The notes beneath the pieces were generated by a model that was not told where the DNA came from, did not search any database, and was given only the letters and a program-made list of their open reading frames with translations. From Alphaproteobacteria bacterium (lineage in GTDB: Bacteria > Pseudomonadota > Alphaproteobacteria > Rhizobiales > JAJFHR01), in assembly GCA_024278055.1 (NCBI GenBank), contig JAJRTY010000053.1, positions 1-64,000 of the forward strand: DNA of 64,000 nucleotides, given 5' to 3'. This document shows, piece by piece, positions 1 to 7,934 of the stretch (positions are counted from its first letter, which is position 1; each line of letters starts with the position of its first letter). Both the position numbers and the translations under genes were made by a program.

Positions 1-2
1 AG

Positions 3-758
3 CTGCTTGATCGCGGGTTTTCGGTGGCTGCCATGGATTGGCGCGGTCAAGGGCGCTCGCCGCGGGTGCTTGACAATCCACGCAAGGGTCATATTGAAAA
101 TTTTGATCAATATTATCATGATCTGGTGACCTTCGTCGAAACTGTAGTTCTGCCCGAATGTGCGCCACCGTTTTTTGTTCTGGCGCATTCGATGGGGGCC
201 AGTATTGTGCTAAAATCACTGTACCATCGTGAGTGGTTTAGCCGGGCGGTGCTGGTGTCACCGATGATCGGGTTCCCCACCCGCTGGGTTTTGAATAAAA
301 CCCTGACAACACTGGTCGATGCAGCCGTGAGACTGGGGTTTAAAGGCTCTTTTGTTCCCGGTGGCAAAAGCAGATCGGTGGAAGAAAGAGAGTTTGCAAA
401 TAACCGGCTGACGTCTGATCTGGGTCGGTTTGAGCGTACGCGAGCAATCCTAACGTCTGATCCAACACTTGGTGTGGGCTCGCCGACTTTTGGCTGGGTT
501 TCGGCAGCGTTAGATCATATGCAGGACCTGCAACAGGAAAAATTCGGCCAGACAGTGCTGGTGCCCACGCTGATTGTAGCGGGCGGGCATGAGCATGTTG
601 TCTCATACCTGGCAATAGAAACACTGTGCCGCAAAATGCCTAATGGCGCTTTGGTGACGATAGATGGTGCGCGTCATGAGATTATGATGGAGCGCGACAT
701 CTACCGCCAGCAACTGTGGGGGGCTTTTGATGCCTTTGTTCCTGGTGGTGGACCCTGA
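3..758 (+). CDS. Alpha/beta hydrolase, lysophospholipase-like, 5' end outside window
   Basis: The open frame runs in from the window edge without a start, so the N-terminus is missing; the GTG at 24 is internal, because a typical strand (RGFSVAAMDWRGQGRS) already spans it. The motif AHSMGAS gives the nucleophile elbow (Ser), and the His in GARHEIMMERD near the C-terminus fits the catalytic His. This is the layout of PldB-type lysophospholipases/monoglyceride lipases, serine hydrolases that act on acyl glycerides. The substrate cannot be read from sequence. The gene converges on hisN with 11 bases between the stops. The family call is firm and the lipid substrate is inferred. Confidence 0.85.
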   Translation: MLDRGFSVAAMDWRGQGRSPRVLDNPRKGHIENFDQYYHDLVTFVETVVLPECAPPFFVLAHSMGASIVLKSLYHREWFSRAVLVSPMIGFPTRWVLNKTLTTLVDAAVRLGFKGSFVPGGKSRSVEEREFANNRLTSDLGRFERTRAILTSDPTLGVGSPTFGWVSAALDHMQDLQQEKFGQTVLVPTLIVAGGHEHVVSYLAIETLCRKMPNGALVTIDGARHEIMMERDIYRQQLWGAFDAFVPGGGP

Positions 759-769
759 ACCAACTCCTT

Positions 770-1585
770 TTATCCTTGCAGCAATTGCAGGGTTGCTTCG
801 TGCAGTTCAGCGCACCCGGCAGCCATTATTCTGCCGCCGTCACTGGCCGGACTGCCTTCCCAGGTGGTGATAATGCCCCCGGCGTTTTCTACAATGGGAA
901 CGAGGGCTGCAATGTCGTAAGCATTGAGACCTGTTTCCACCACCAGATCAAGCTGACCGGCAGCAACCAGGCTGTAAAGATAGCAATCGCCACCAAAACG
1001 GGTTAGTTTCACGGCGCTCTTTACACGCTCGAAGGCTGCTAAATCCTCAGGCTTATCAAATATTTCCGGTGCTGTACTCCCCATCAATGCGTTACTCAAT
1101 TTGGCGCACCGGCGGGTTTTTAGCCGGGTTTCATGTCCGTCCTTGAGCACAATAGAGCCCTGGGGTGAGCCGAGAAACAGTTCTCCGATGTAGGGCTGGT
1201 TCATGGCCCCCATTAGTGCGCTGCCATTGAATGTCAGGCCTATCAGGGTTCCCCATAAGGGGATACCGGAAATAAATGAGCGCGTGCCATCGATGGGATC
1301 AAGGACCCAGCAATAAGGAGAGGTGCCGGATTTTTTGCCAAACTCCTCGCCAAAAATAGCATCATCGGGATAGGTTTCCTCAATCATCTTGCGGATAATC
1401 TCTTCACCGGCGCGATCGGCTTCTGTCACCGGGTCAAACCGGCCCTGGCCTTGCTTGTGATCAACGATCAAAGGTGAGCGAAAATACGGAAGTATGACGG
1501 TGGCACTTGCTTGCGTTGCGGAAATGATAAAAGCCAAACGGTCTTCGATATCTTTTTTACCGGGCCGGGAGAGGGGTGTGGACAT
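770..1585 (-). CDS. hisN: Histidinol-phosphatase, inositol monophosphatase family
   Basis: This 271-residue protein has the inositol monophosphatase fold signatures: GEEFG (metal-binding Glu), LDPIDGTRSFISGIP (Asp-x-Ile-Asp-Gly-Thr metal motif) and a C-terminal YDIAALVPIVENAGG block with the third metal-binding Asp. The sequence DGTRSFISGIPLWGTLIGL is typical of the HisN subgroup, which dephosphorylates histidinol phosphate in histidine synthesis, rather than of SuhB proper. Mg2+-dependent cytoplasmic enzyme. It starts at an ATG read on the minus strand. An sRNA of the suhB family lies just upstream in the divergent direction, an arrangement known in Rhizobiales. Activity on other small phosphomonoesters (inositol phosphate) cannot be excluded. 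Confidence 0.85.
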   Translation of the reverse strand: MSTPLSRPGKKDIEDRLAFIISATQASATVILPYFRSPLIVDHKQGQGRFDPVTEADRAGEEIIRKMIEETYPDDAIFGEEFGKKSGTSPYCWVLDPIDGTRSFISGIPLWGTLIGLTFNGSALMGAMNQPYIGELFLGSPQGSIVLKDGHETRLKTRRCAKLSNALMGSTAPEIFDKPEDLAAFERVKSAVKLTRFGGDCYLYSLVAAGQLDLVVETGLNAYDIAALVPIVENAGGIITTWEGSPASDGGRIMAAGCAELHEATLQLLQG

Positions 1586-1747
1586 AGGTGATTTAAGCTA
1601 CTTTGAACATTCAAAACCGGACAAGAGGCTCCTGGAACCTGTCTTGTTTACGGGTAGGTTATAGTCGTGAGAAAAAAAGAATGCATCTTTTAAAATTTTT
1701 TTTGAATTAGTGCTTGATTTTTGTGCGGCGCACACTTAATTATATTG

Positions 1748-1850
1748 CATCGCAGCAATAATTGTTCGCAATTATCGCTGCAGCCCTTAATCGGGCGTTT
1801 CCTCCCTAGACTTGGGCCGCTTGGACATTTGTTCGAGCGGCCCTTTTTTT
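1748..1850 (+). ncRNA. suhB/MmgR-type trans-acting sRNA
   Basis: Between hisN and the N-formylglutamate amidohydrolase gene lies a structured, non-coding stretch. A first hairpin (1752-1781) has 13-base arms with one mismatch closed by a TTCG tetraloop. A single-stranded linker follows with the pyrimidine motif CCTCCC (1801-1806), which could pair with ribosome binding sites. A second perfect hairpin (1814-1843, 13-base arms, ATTT loop) is followed by seven Ts. Two hairpins with an exposed anti-Shine-Dalgarno CCUCCC is the architecture I know for the suhB family (MmgR, alpha-r8 sRNAs) of Rhizobiales, some of which lie beside an inositol-monophosphatase-type gene. Family assignment is from memory, and the 5' end is estimated. 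Confidence 0.72.
1814..1850 (+). terminator. Rho-independent terminator of the suhB-type sRNA
   Basis: A 13-base stem (GGGCCGCTTGGAC against GTTCGAGCGGCCC, allowing G-T pairs) with an ATTT loop is followed directly by TTTTTTT. The T tract lies on the + strand side, so it terminates the sRNA and not the minus-strand neighbours. Confidence 0.88.
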
Positions 1851-1884
1851 GTTTAAATTTTTGTACCGTTGGCTGGTTTCCAGA

Positions 1885-2856
1885 TTATTCTGCCGCCCAT
1901 CTCGGGGCCATGAGCAGGTCGACGGTCAGGGCGGCGAGTTTTTCCATGACACTGATCAAATTGCTTCTTAATTCGTCAAAGCCATGGTGAAGTTCCAGCC
2001 GGGTTTCATCAAGATAAAGGGCCCGGTTGATTTCAATTTGAATGGCATGCTGGTTATTGTGGCCGATACCATATTTCTGGGTGATGAACCCACCGGCATA
2101 AGGTTTGTTGCGCACAACTGTATAACCCAGTTCGGTTAGTTTTTGCTCAAGAAAATCAGTGACATAACAGGGGCAGGTGCGGCCAAACCTGTCACCTAAC
2201 ACAAAATCAGGCCGGTTTTTACCGGCGGCACTTCCCGCTCGATCGGCGGATGAAAAAAGCGGGCGGCTTGATGGCATCGAATGACAATCGACGAGGAGGC
2301 TGGCGCCAAACCTTGCGTGGCTGGCTTTCAGCAGTTGTTCGAGCCTTGTATGATAGGGATAATACAGTGTACCTATGCGTTCTTCTGCTTCACTAAAGGT
2401 CAAAGAGCTCCGGTAAATCTCTTCGTTTTCACTGACGATGCGGGCGATTGTGCCCAGGCCGCCGGCGACACGCAAAGATCTTGTATTGACAAATGAGGGT
2501 AATCTGTCGCTGAACATTGCCGGATCGAGTTCATAGGGCTGGCGATTGACATCGACATAGGCGCGCGGAAATTTTGCCATTAAAAACGGCGCGCCGAGCT
2601 GTGGCACCTGGTCAAAAATGCGGTCAACAAAACAGTCCTCGGAAAGCCGCAATCGATGGGCATCGAGGCGTGATGAGGCGACAAAACTGTCTGGATATGT
2701 GCGACCGCTATGCGGTGAATTAAAGACCAGCGGTGTGGTAATTGTCTCAGGCGACAGGACTTCGAATGCCGGAGAAAAAAGTGTAGTGGAATGGTAGTCC
2801 CGTGAACCTGCCTCTCCCTCATTATGGTGCGCACCATTGTCGAAAAAATGTGCCAT
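1885..2856 (-). CDS. N-formylglutamate amidohydrolase family protein
   Basis: The 323-residue product has the marks of the N-formylglutamate amidohydrolase family: VFNSPHSGRTYP near the N-terminus (metal-binding His), FPRAYVDVNRQPYELD, and LLVDCHSMPS with a second His. The family hydrolyses N-formyl-L-glutamate to formate and glutamate in histidine breakdown, but many members are unassigned carboxypeptidase-like enzymes. I chose the ATG at 2856 because the extra 37 residues before it (from a GTG at 2967) are cysteine-rich and unlike the family. However, that GTG has a good ribosome site (AGAGGT, nine bases away), so the longer form is not excluded. It is divergent from cpdR. Confidence 0.78.
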   Translation of the reverse strand: MAHFFDNGAHHNEGEAGSRDYHSTTLFSPAFEVLSPETITTPLVFNSPHSGRTYPDSFVASSRLDAHRLRLSEDCFVDRIFDQVPQLGAPFLMAKFPRAYVDVNRQPYELDPAMFSDRLPSFVNTRSLRVAGGLGTIARIVSENEEIYRSSLTFSEAEERIGTLYYPYHTRLEQLLKASHARFGASLLVDCHSMPSSRPLFSSADRAGSAAGKNRPDFVLGDRFGRTCPCYVTDFLEQKLTELGYTVVRNKPYAGGFITQKYGIGHNNQHAIQIEINRALYLDETRLELHHGFDELRSNLISVMEKLAALTVDLLMAPRWAAE

Positions 2857-3055
2857 CTTCAATTGCAGCCTGATCTTAAGAAATGAATCGCACCCAAAAC
2901 AGTGCTTACCATGCCAAGAAAAACAACGCCTGTCCATGAATTGGTCAATTGACCCTGTGGCTTTCACAGGGTATTTACCTCTTTGTGCTTAAGTCACTGC
3001 GGTCACCGGTGGGAATAATCCGGTGGCGTTGAAAATAAACGGGGCATAAAGACAA

Positions 3056-3415
3056 ATGGCGAAAATACTTCTGGCGGAAGATGATGGCGATATGCGCCGG
3101 TTTTTGGAAAAAGCGTTGCAAAAAGCCGGTCACGAAGTTCTCTCTTTTGAAGAGGGCTTAAGTGCGTATGAACGCCTCAAGACAGAAGCCTACGATCTTC
3201 TTTTGACAGATATTGTCATGCCGGAGATGGATGGAATTGAGCTTGCCCGCAAGGCAGCTGAACTTGATCCTTCAATTAAAATCATGTTTATCACCGGCTT
3301 TGCCGCCGTGGCATTGAATCCGGATAATGATGCGCCTAAAGATGCCAAGGTCTTATCCAAACCGTTCCACCTGCGCGAGCTGGTGGATGAAGTTGAGCGC
3401 CTGATAGCCGCCTAG
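3056..3415 (+). CDS. cpdR: Response regulator CpdR
   Basis: This 119-residue single-domain receiver has the acidic pair at residues 9-10, the phosphoacceptor Asp52 in LLLTDIVMPEMDG and the conserved Lys in VLSKPFHLREL. There is no output domain. The stretch MFITGFAAVALNPDND and the C-terminal KVLSKPFHLRELVDEV are hallmarks of CpdR, the adaptor that in unphosphorylated form primes ClpXP for degradation of cell-cycle proteins, under the CckA-ChpT phosphorelay. The setting (hisN, N-formylglutamate amidohydrolase, cpdR, tRNA-Val) is familiar from Hyphomicrobiales. It implies a CtrA-type cell-cycle network. Confidence 0.93.
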   Translation: MAKILLAEDDGDMRRFLEKALQKAGHEVLSFEEGLSAYERLKTEAYDLLLTDIVMPEMDGIELARKAAELDPSIKIMFITGFAAVALNPDNDAPKDAKVLSKPFHLRELVDEVERLIAA

Positions 3416-3473
3416 GCGTCAAGCTGCTTTAAGCCTTGCGCCAACGATCCAATCCGGTTATACGAGTGCCGTT

Positions 3474-3500
3474 ATTCCAATTGATTTTCCGCATTGGAAT
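3474..3500. repeat. 8-bp inverted repeat between cpdR and tRNA-Val
   Basis: ATTCCAAT and ATTGGAAT are separated by 11 bases. There is no T run after it, so it is not a classic terminator. It lies where the tRNA promoter should be (TTGATT at 3481-3486, GTTATT at 3505-3510), so it may be an operator or a weak transcript end for cpdR. Confidence 0.4.
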
Positions 3501-3521
3501 ATGCGTTATTTAGCGCGTGAT

Positions 3522-3596
3522 GGGCGGTTAGCTCAGCGGGAGAGCACCTCGTTGACATCGAGGGGGTCACTGGTTCAATCCCAGTACCGCCCACCA
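3522..3596 (+). tRNA. tRNA-Val(GAC)
   Basis: A full cloverleaf can be folded by eye. The acceptor stem is GGGCGGT with ACCGCCC, the D arm is GCTC with GAGC, the anticodon stem is CCTCG with CGAGG around loop TTGACAT, and the T arm is ACTGG with CCAGT around TTCAATC. The anticodon GAC reads valine codons. CCA is encoded at 3594-3596. Confidence 0.96.
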
Positions 3597-3772
3597 TTTA
3601 AATTAATACCTTAGCTGAATTGCGAAATTTCTGAAGTTTGCCTGCTAAGCATTTTGTTGTAATGCGCAACTTCCAATGGCGTGAACTCATGATTTAATGC
3701 GGATTTGAAGGTTTTGGAAGTTTAATAATCGACGAAAATCCAACCTCACCAATAACAGGGATATTTTCAACG

Positions 3773-4993
3773 ATGGCAGGCGTTGACCACAGCAGTCAAA
3801 TTCGCACCCTTATTCTCACTCTGCAATATGATCACCGCGCATCATATTATAATGACTGGATAGAGGCTTACGAAAAATCCAGCTTGTTTAAATGTCAGGT
3901 TTTAAATCTGATGAAGATTGAGCCGGTCGATCTGTCAAGCCGCATCGAAGAATTCGACCTGATAATTTTGCTGCACAGCGCAACCGGCGATACGCTTGAC
4001 TATCTTACGCCGATAAAAGCTGTTTTGATGGACCGCAAGCGCCCGATACTTTTAGCCTTTGTCGGCAATGAGTTTAACTCACCTTATCAACCATTGTCAG
4101 ACAAAACCGCGATGTTGAAAAACATTCGCGCAGACATTATCGCAACCCAGCTGCTTGAAGAAGCCGGTCGGTATATTTACCAGAGGTGTGATGCAAAGAT
4201 TGTGTCGATTCCCCATGCTCTCAACCCGGAGGCATTCAATGCCGAAACGCCGTATGAGAACCGATCCATCGATATTGGCATGCGCAGTTATCGTTATCCA
4301 CCCCATCTGGGGGATGATGATCGCAATCGTATAATTGATTACTTTGTTGAACAATGCTCCGAACTTGGCCTGTCACACGACATCAGCACAACCCACCGGT
4401 TTACGCCGGAAAAATGGGGGGGATTTCTTGGCGGCTGCAAGGCTGTCCTGTCCACTGAAACCGGCAGCTGGTATCTGTCTCCTGATGACAGTTTGGTAAA
4501 TCGGGTCCATGCTTATTCCACCCAAAACCGCGCCGGGCTGGTGATTAGCGAAAAAAGCAGATTGCGCCGCCTGGTTCGCCATTTGCCTGCTGCGTTAAAG
4601 TCACCATTGATTTATGCGATGAAAAAAGGCCCAATCAAATATGGCGTTTTTGAAGATGAAAAACTTGATTTTGACGACATCTATCAGCGTTTTTTCAAAA
4701 CCGCACAGAAGTGCCCGGTCTATTCAAAAGCAATTTCATCGCGTAATTTTGATGCCATCGGTACACGCACCTGTCAGATCATGTTTCCCGGGCGGTATAA
4801 TGATATTCTGACGGCCGACGAACATTACATCTCTCTCGAACCGGATTTCTCCAATATATCAGAAGTAGTGGAAAAATTGAGAGACAAATCCTGTTGGCAG
4901 AAAATTGTTGATCAGGCGCATCATCTGGTTATGGAAAACCATACCTATGCTCACAGAGCCAGGCAAACCAGCGATATTTTTCAGGCACTTTAG
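3773..4993 (+). CDS. Glycosyltransferase-like protein (CgeB/Glyco_trans_1_2-type C-terminus)
   Basis: A 406-residue protein with a GT-B-like C-terminal half: DIGMRSYRYPP at about 165, an FLGGCKAVLSTETGSW segment, then TCQIMFPGRYNDIL, LEPDFSNISEVVEKLRD and a final HTYAHRARQ, as in the CgeB-like glycosyltransferase-1 domain. It is a clear paralogue of the protein at 26363-27748: both share an I-D-I-G opening of the C-half, a CKA-x-L-x-T-E-x-G motif and the same ending. Donor and acceptor are unknown. It stands alone on the + strand, separated from the main polysaccharide locus by two tail-type genes on the other strand, so it may be a detached part of that locus. Confidence 0.7.
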   Translation: MAGVDHSSQIRTLILTLQYDHRASYYNDWIEAYEKSSLFKCQVLNLMKIEPVDLSSRIEEFDLIILLHSATGDTLDYLTPIKAVLMDRKRPILLAFVGNEFNSPYQPLSDKTAMLKNIRADIIATQLLEEAGRYIYQRCDAKIVSIPHALNPEAFNAETPYENRSIDIGMRSYRYPPHLGDDDRNRIIDYFVEQCSELGLSHDISTTHRFTPEKWGGFLGGCKAVLSTETGSWYLSPDDSLVNRVHAYSTQNRAGLVISEKSRLRRLVRHLPAALKSPLIYAMKKGPIKYGVFEDEKLDFDDIYQRFFKTAQKCPVYSKAISSRNFDAIGTRTCQIMFPGRYNDILTADEHYISLEPDFSNISEVVEKLRDKSCWQKIVDQAHHLVMENHTYAHRARQTSDIFQAL

Positions 4994-5012
4994 TTGGCGG
5001 AGCCGGTGTTGT

Positions 5013-5483
5013 TTATGCCGAAGATCTTGATTGTGGTTGAGCTGGCCAGTGCTTGTCATCTGTATAGTCAGCTGGTGGTGTAATTTTCAACCTGTTAGAT
5101 GCTGTACGCACTGATTTAAGCCAACTCCAGTTTGCCTCAATGTCTGCAATCTCAGCTTGTTCACCGGTTGACCAATTGGCCTCACCCTTGCGGTAAAGTT
5201 CCAGCATACGCGACAGGTTATTGCGCTGTTTCCAGTCTGGAAAAACTGAAAGTATGCGTCGTTGCGCCTCGGCGCGAAAGTCTTCCTCTGTTGGCAATTG
5301 CGAGGCGGCATATGCCGCCGTCAGCTCGCCCAGGCTTGGCATTGGCGCTTTTTTGCCGTTTTCAAGCAAAATGTTCCATTTACTTATAAACGGCCCCTTG
5401 CCGTCACTTTCATCCATAACCTCAAAGTCTTCGAGTGGCCGGGCCCTGGGATATAGAAATTGAATTGCATCTGCGATATTCAT
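5013..5483 (-). CDS. Phage tail-fibre assembly-like protein (XkdW/YorD-like)
   Basis: The 156-residue product begins MNIADAIQFLYPRARPLEDFEV and continues with GPFISKWN, the opening typical of small XkdW/YorD-like phage proteins. The C-terminal helical part (NNLSRMLELYRKGEANWS to LKSVRTASNRL) resembles the chaperone-type end of tail-fibre assembly proteins. It starts one base after the end of the tail-type gene at 5485-6561, so the two are almost surely co-translated. The probable role is folding or attaching that fibre. No capsid, terminase or integrase is nearby. Similarity is judged by eye. Confidence 0.6.
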   Translation of the reverse strand: MNIADAIQFLYPRARPLEDFEVMDESDGKGPFISKWNILLENGKKAPMPSLGELTAAYAASQLPTEEDFRAEAQRRILSVFPDWKQRNNLSRMLELYRKGEANWSTGEQAEIADIEANWSWLKSVRTASNRLKITPPADYTDDKHWPAQPQSRSSA

Positions 5484-5484
5484 T

Positions 5485-6561
5485 TTAAACTCCTGCTTTG
5501 TACATGGTCATTATGCTGAAGGTGGTGACATCAATGGGGGTGCCTGCACTGTGCCATACTTGTCCTTCGACATAATCGTTGGCGGCAAGATCGGCGATTG
5601 TTGCAGTTAGTAGCTGATCCTGCCCGCCCAGGGTATTGGCAAAAAAGTTTGACCATAGTTGTGTGGCACCATTTTTACGAATTAGGAGCTGTCTGCCACC
5701 GGTGTTATTGCTTGAAAAAATAACGTTCATGAAGATCACATACTTGCCGGCCCTTCGGGCGGTCAGCCTTGAATTATTGGTGACAGTGTCGTGTATCGCA
5801 TCCGTGTCAAAGTTTTCAATATCCCAGGTTAAGGTGGTGATGGTGGCGTTAGCAATTGATTGAGTAGTGGATTTTGCCACTTGCACTGCCGGCAGCATTA
5901 GTGATGACATGCCGCTGTTGCGATCGATGTTAATTGCCTCATACCAACTGGTGCCATCGGGGCTGACTTTAAAGTGAAAATCATCATCTCCGGTAAGACC
6001 TATCTCGGCACGCCCCGAAAAACCGCTTTGATAAAGCTGGCTGGCTGTGTCGCCGGGTGTGTTCTTGTTTATCTTTTGCTGGTGGCCATTACCTTCGTGA
6101 TTAAACAGCGTGGCAGGTGAAGATACCGATAATCGGTTGGTGGTCGTGGCGGTTGCATTGATGCCGACCAACCCGCCATCAGCCGGGTTTAGAACAGTTG
6201 AACCACCTCCGCCTCCGCCACCACTGGAAACCTCACTCCACACGGTGCCGTCCCATGCCAGCAATTTATCCTCGTCTGCCACCCAGGCCAGCCAGCCTTC
6301 CTGCGGCACATAATAACTCCACGCATTGTCCTGCCAGGCCGCAATTTGCTGGTCTTTGCCAGCCCATGTGCCGGTGGCGGACGCAGCAACAATATAGCAT
6401 GCACCATCTCCAGGAGATAAAGGTGCGGTGGTCAGGTCGCGATCGTTGACACTGAGTTGCACAAGGGCGTCGAGGAGCCGCAACGCCTCGTTATGGGTGA
6501 CGTGTTTTTGTGCCTGGGCTGCTTCGATGTTGGGCATCTTCAGGTTGGGGGTATTGTTCAT
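5485..6561 (-). CDS. DUF2793 tail-fibre/receptor-binding protein with C1q-like C-terminus
   Basis: The N-terminal 115 residues match the DUF2793 pattern: NIEAAQAQKHVTHNEALRLLDALV, then GACYIVAASATGTWAG and QEGWLAWVADEDKLLAWDG. DUF2793 is found in prophage and gene-transfer-agent tail or head-spike proteins. A seven-glycine hinge follows at about residue 115-122. The C-terminal part is beta-rich and ends like a C1q/TNF-type trimeric knob (GKYVIFMNVIFSS, QLLIRKNG, FSIMTMYKAGV). I infer a trimeric fibre that binds cell-surface glycan. There is no signal peptide. It is followed by its likely assembly partner. It lies between a glycosyltransferase and the polysaccharide locus without other phage genes. 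Confidence 0.72.
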   Translation of the reverse strand: MNNTPNLKMPNIEAAQAQKHVTHNEALRLLDALVQLSVNDRDLTTAPLSPGDGACYIVAASATGTWAGKDQQIAAWQDNAWSYYVPQEGWLAWVADEDKLLAWDGTVWSEVSSGGGGGGGSTVLNPADGGLVGINATATTTNRLSVSSPATLFNHEGNGHQQKINKNTPGDTASQLYQSGFSGRAEIGLTGDDDFHFKVSPDGTSWYEAINIDRNSGMSSLMLPAVQVAKSTTQSIANATITTLTWDIENFDTDAIHDTVTNNSRLTARRAGKYVIFMNVIFSSNNTGGRQLLIRKNGATQLWSNFFANTLGGQDQLLTATIADLAANDYVEGQVWHSAGTPIDVTTFSIMTMYKAGV

Positions 6562-6672
6562 TACTTTGCTCTCGCTGCTGCAATCAGAAAAATTGCATCC
6601 TAAGACACCAGGCGAGGCCGGGGATTAATCGCTTATAGTTTCCAATTTACGCCAAAAGTGCCAGCAGCATAT

Positions 6673-6701
6673 TTGACAATTCGGCAATTTGCCGCCATAG
6701 C
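6673..6701 (+). promoter_or_regulatory. Candidate wecB promoter with palindrome in the spacer
   Basis: TTGACA (6673-6678) is a perfect -35; 17 bases later CATAGC (6696-6701) is a weak -10. The spacer holds a perfect palindrome, CGGCAA-T-TTGCCG (6682-6694), a good place for a repressor. The start of wecB lies about 35 bases downstream. Confidence 0.5.
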
Positions 6702-6736
6702 AGGCTTGGCTTCTGGCCCTGGCATTTTGAGGTAGT

Positions 6737-7783
6737 ATGAAAATAGTAAGCTTTGTTGGAGCGCGTCCCCAGTTTATCAAATGCGCCGTGGTCAGTCGTG
6801 CGATTGCCAATTTCGATGGTGGCACTATCGTTGAGGATATCATCCACACCGGTCAGCATTATGATGCCAATATGAGCGATGTGTTCTTTGAAGAACTGGA
6901 TATCCCAAAACCTGCGGTTAATCTGGAGATCGCAGGCGGCAAGCATGGACAGGCAACCGGACGCATGCTGGAGTTATGCGAACGTGAAATTGAAGCGCGC
7001 CAACCTGATCTGGTGCTGGTCTATGGTGACACCAACTCGACTCTGGCCGGTGCGCTCGCTGCAGCAAAGCTCCATATACCGATTGCTCATGTGGAGGCGG
7101 GCCTGAGAAGTTATAACCGGCGAATGCCCGAAGAAATCAACCGTGTTTTAACCGACCATGTTTCAACGCTTTTGTTTGTACCATCGGTGGCGGCTAAAGA
7201 TAATCTGGCGCTTGAAGGTATTACCGGCGGTGTCCATATGGTTGGCGATGTTATGTATGATGCCGTGCTTTATTATCGCGATCGAATAATAAGCAAAGAC
7301 AAAAAACCCTACGCGGTTTTAACAGTTCACAGAGCTGAAAACACCGATGATCCGGCCCGGCTGGCTGGAATTCTTCGCGGCATTGCCACAGCTGAGTTGC
7401 CGGTCAGATGGCCCATCCACCCGCGTACACGTAACGCTCTTGTCGCCCACGGTCTGGAGGCGCCGCAAAATGTCGAATTTTGTGATCCGGTATCTTATCT
7501 GGAGATGATCGCTCTGGTGGGCGGGGCATCCTTTGTGTTGACGGATTCCGGCGGCCTGCAAAAAGAGGCTTATTTTCTCGGCAAGCGCTGTGTCACGTTG
7601 CGCGATGAGACCGAGTGGACAGAGCTTGTCGAAACGGGCGTTAATCGCCTGACCGGGGCTGATCCCCTAAAGATTGCCGATGCGGTTAACTGGGCTGTGG
7701 CAGGCCAGGTGCCGGCAACTGAGCTTTATGGTGACGGCAATGCCGGTCGACGCATCACCGAAGTGCTGGCTGCGGTAATATAA
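6737..7783 (+). CDS. wecB: UDP-N-acetylglucosamine 2-epimerase (non-hydrolysing)
   Basis: The 348-residue protein opens with VSFVGARPQFIKCAVVSRAI and carries VYGDTNSTLAG, IAHVEAGLRSYNRRMPEEINR and LTDSGGLQKEA, all signatures of the WecB/MnaA family (GT-B fold). It interconverts UDP-GlcNAc and UDP-ManNAc in the cytoplasm and so feeds mannosamine or derived uronic acids into surface glycans. GAGGT lies just before the ATG. It is the first gene of the control cassette, followed after 151 bases by the winged-helix regulator. Length is a little short of the usual 370 but complete at both ends. Confidence 0.93.
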   Translation: MKIVSFVGARPQFIKCAVVSRAIANFDGGTIVEDIIHTGQHYDANMSDVFFEELDIPKPAVNLEIAGGKHGQATGRMLELCEREIEARQPDLVLVYGDTNSTLAGALAAAKLHIPIAHVEAGLRSYNRRMPEEINRVLTDHVSTLLFVPSVAAKDNLALEGITGGVHMVGDVMYDAVLYYRDRIISKDKKPYAVLTVHRAENTDDPARLAGILRGIATAELPVRWPIHPRTRNALVAHGLEAPQNVEFCDPVSYLEMIALVGGASFVLTDSGGLQKEAYFLGKRCVTLRDETEWTELVETGVNRLTGADPLKIADAVNWAVAGQVPATELYGDGNAGRRITEVLAAVI

Positions 7784-7892
7784 GATGAATTCCACCTGAA
7801 CCCGATAATTTCAGCTGAAAAAAGGCGTGCTGCAACGTAGCCGCAGCCTGTTGAAAAGCCTTGACTTTGGGGTGTTGACGACATCATTATTC

Positions 7893-7918
7893 TTCATGTT
7901 CAATTTATGAACGATGAA
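7893..7918. promoter_or_regulatory. Inverted repeat before the EPS regulator, candidate autoregulatory operator
   Basis: TTCATGTTCA and TGAAC-G-ATGAA flank a 5-base ATTTA centre: ten pairs with one bulged G. It ends 16 bases before the ATG at 7935. A TTGACG hexamer at 7875-7880 would place a -10 at about 7898-7903, inside the repeat, so a protein bound here would block transcription. Confidence 0.5.
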
Positions 7919-7934
7919 ATTATAGTGAAGTGTG

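Noticed and set aside
2857-2967. N-terminal extension of the first N-formylglutamate amidohydrolase from a GTG with a good ribosome site
   Set aside because: The extra 37 residues are Cys- and His-rich and unlike the family; kept only as an alternative start.
5013-6561. A full prophage or gene transfer agent
   Set aside because: Only two tail-type genes are present; no capsid, portal, terminase, lysis or integrase gene and no attachment repeats are visible.
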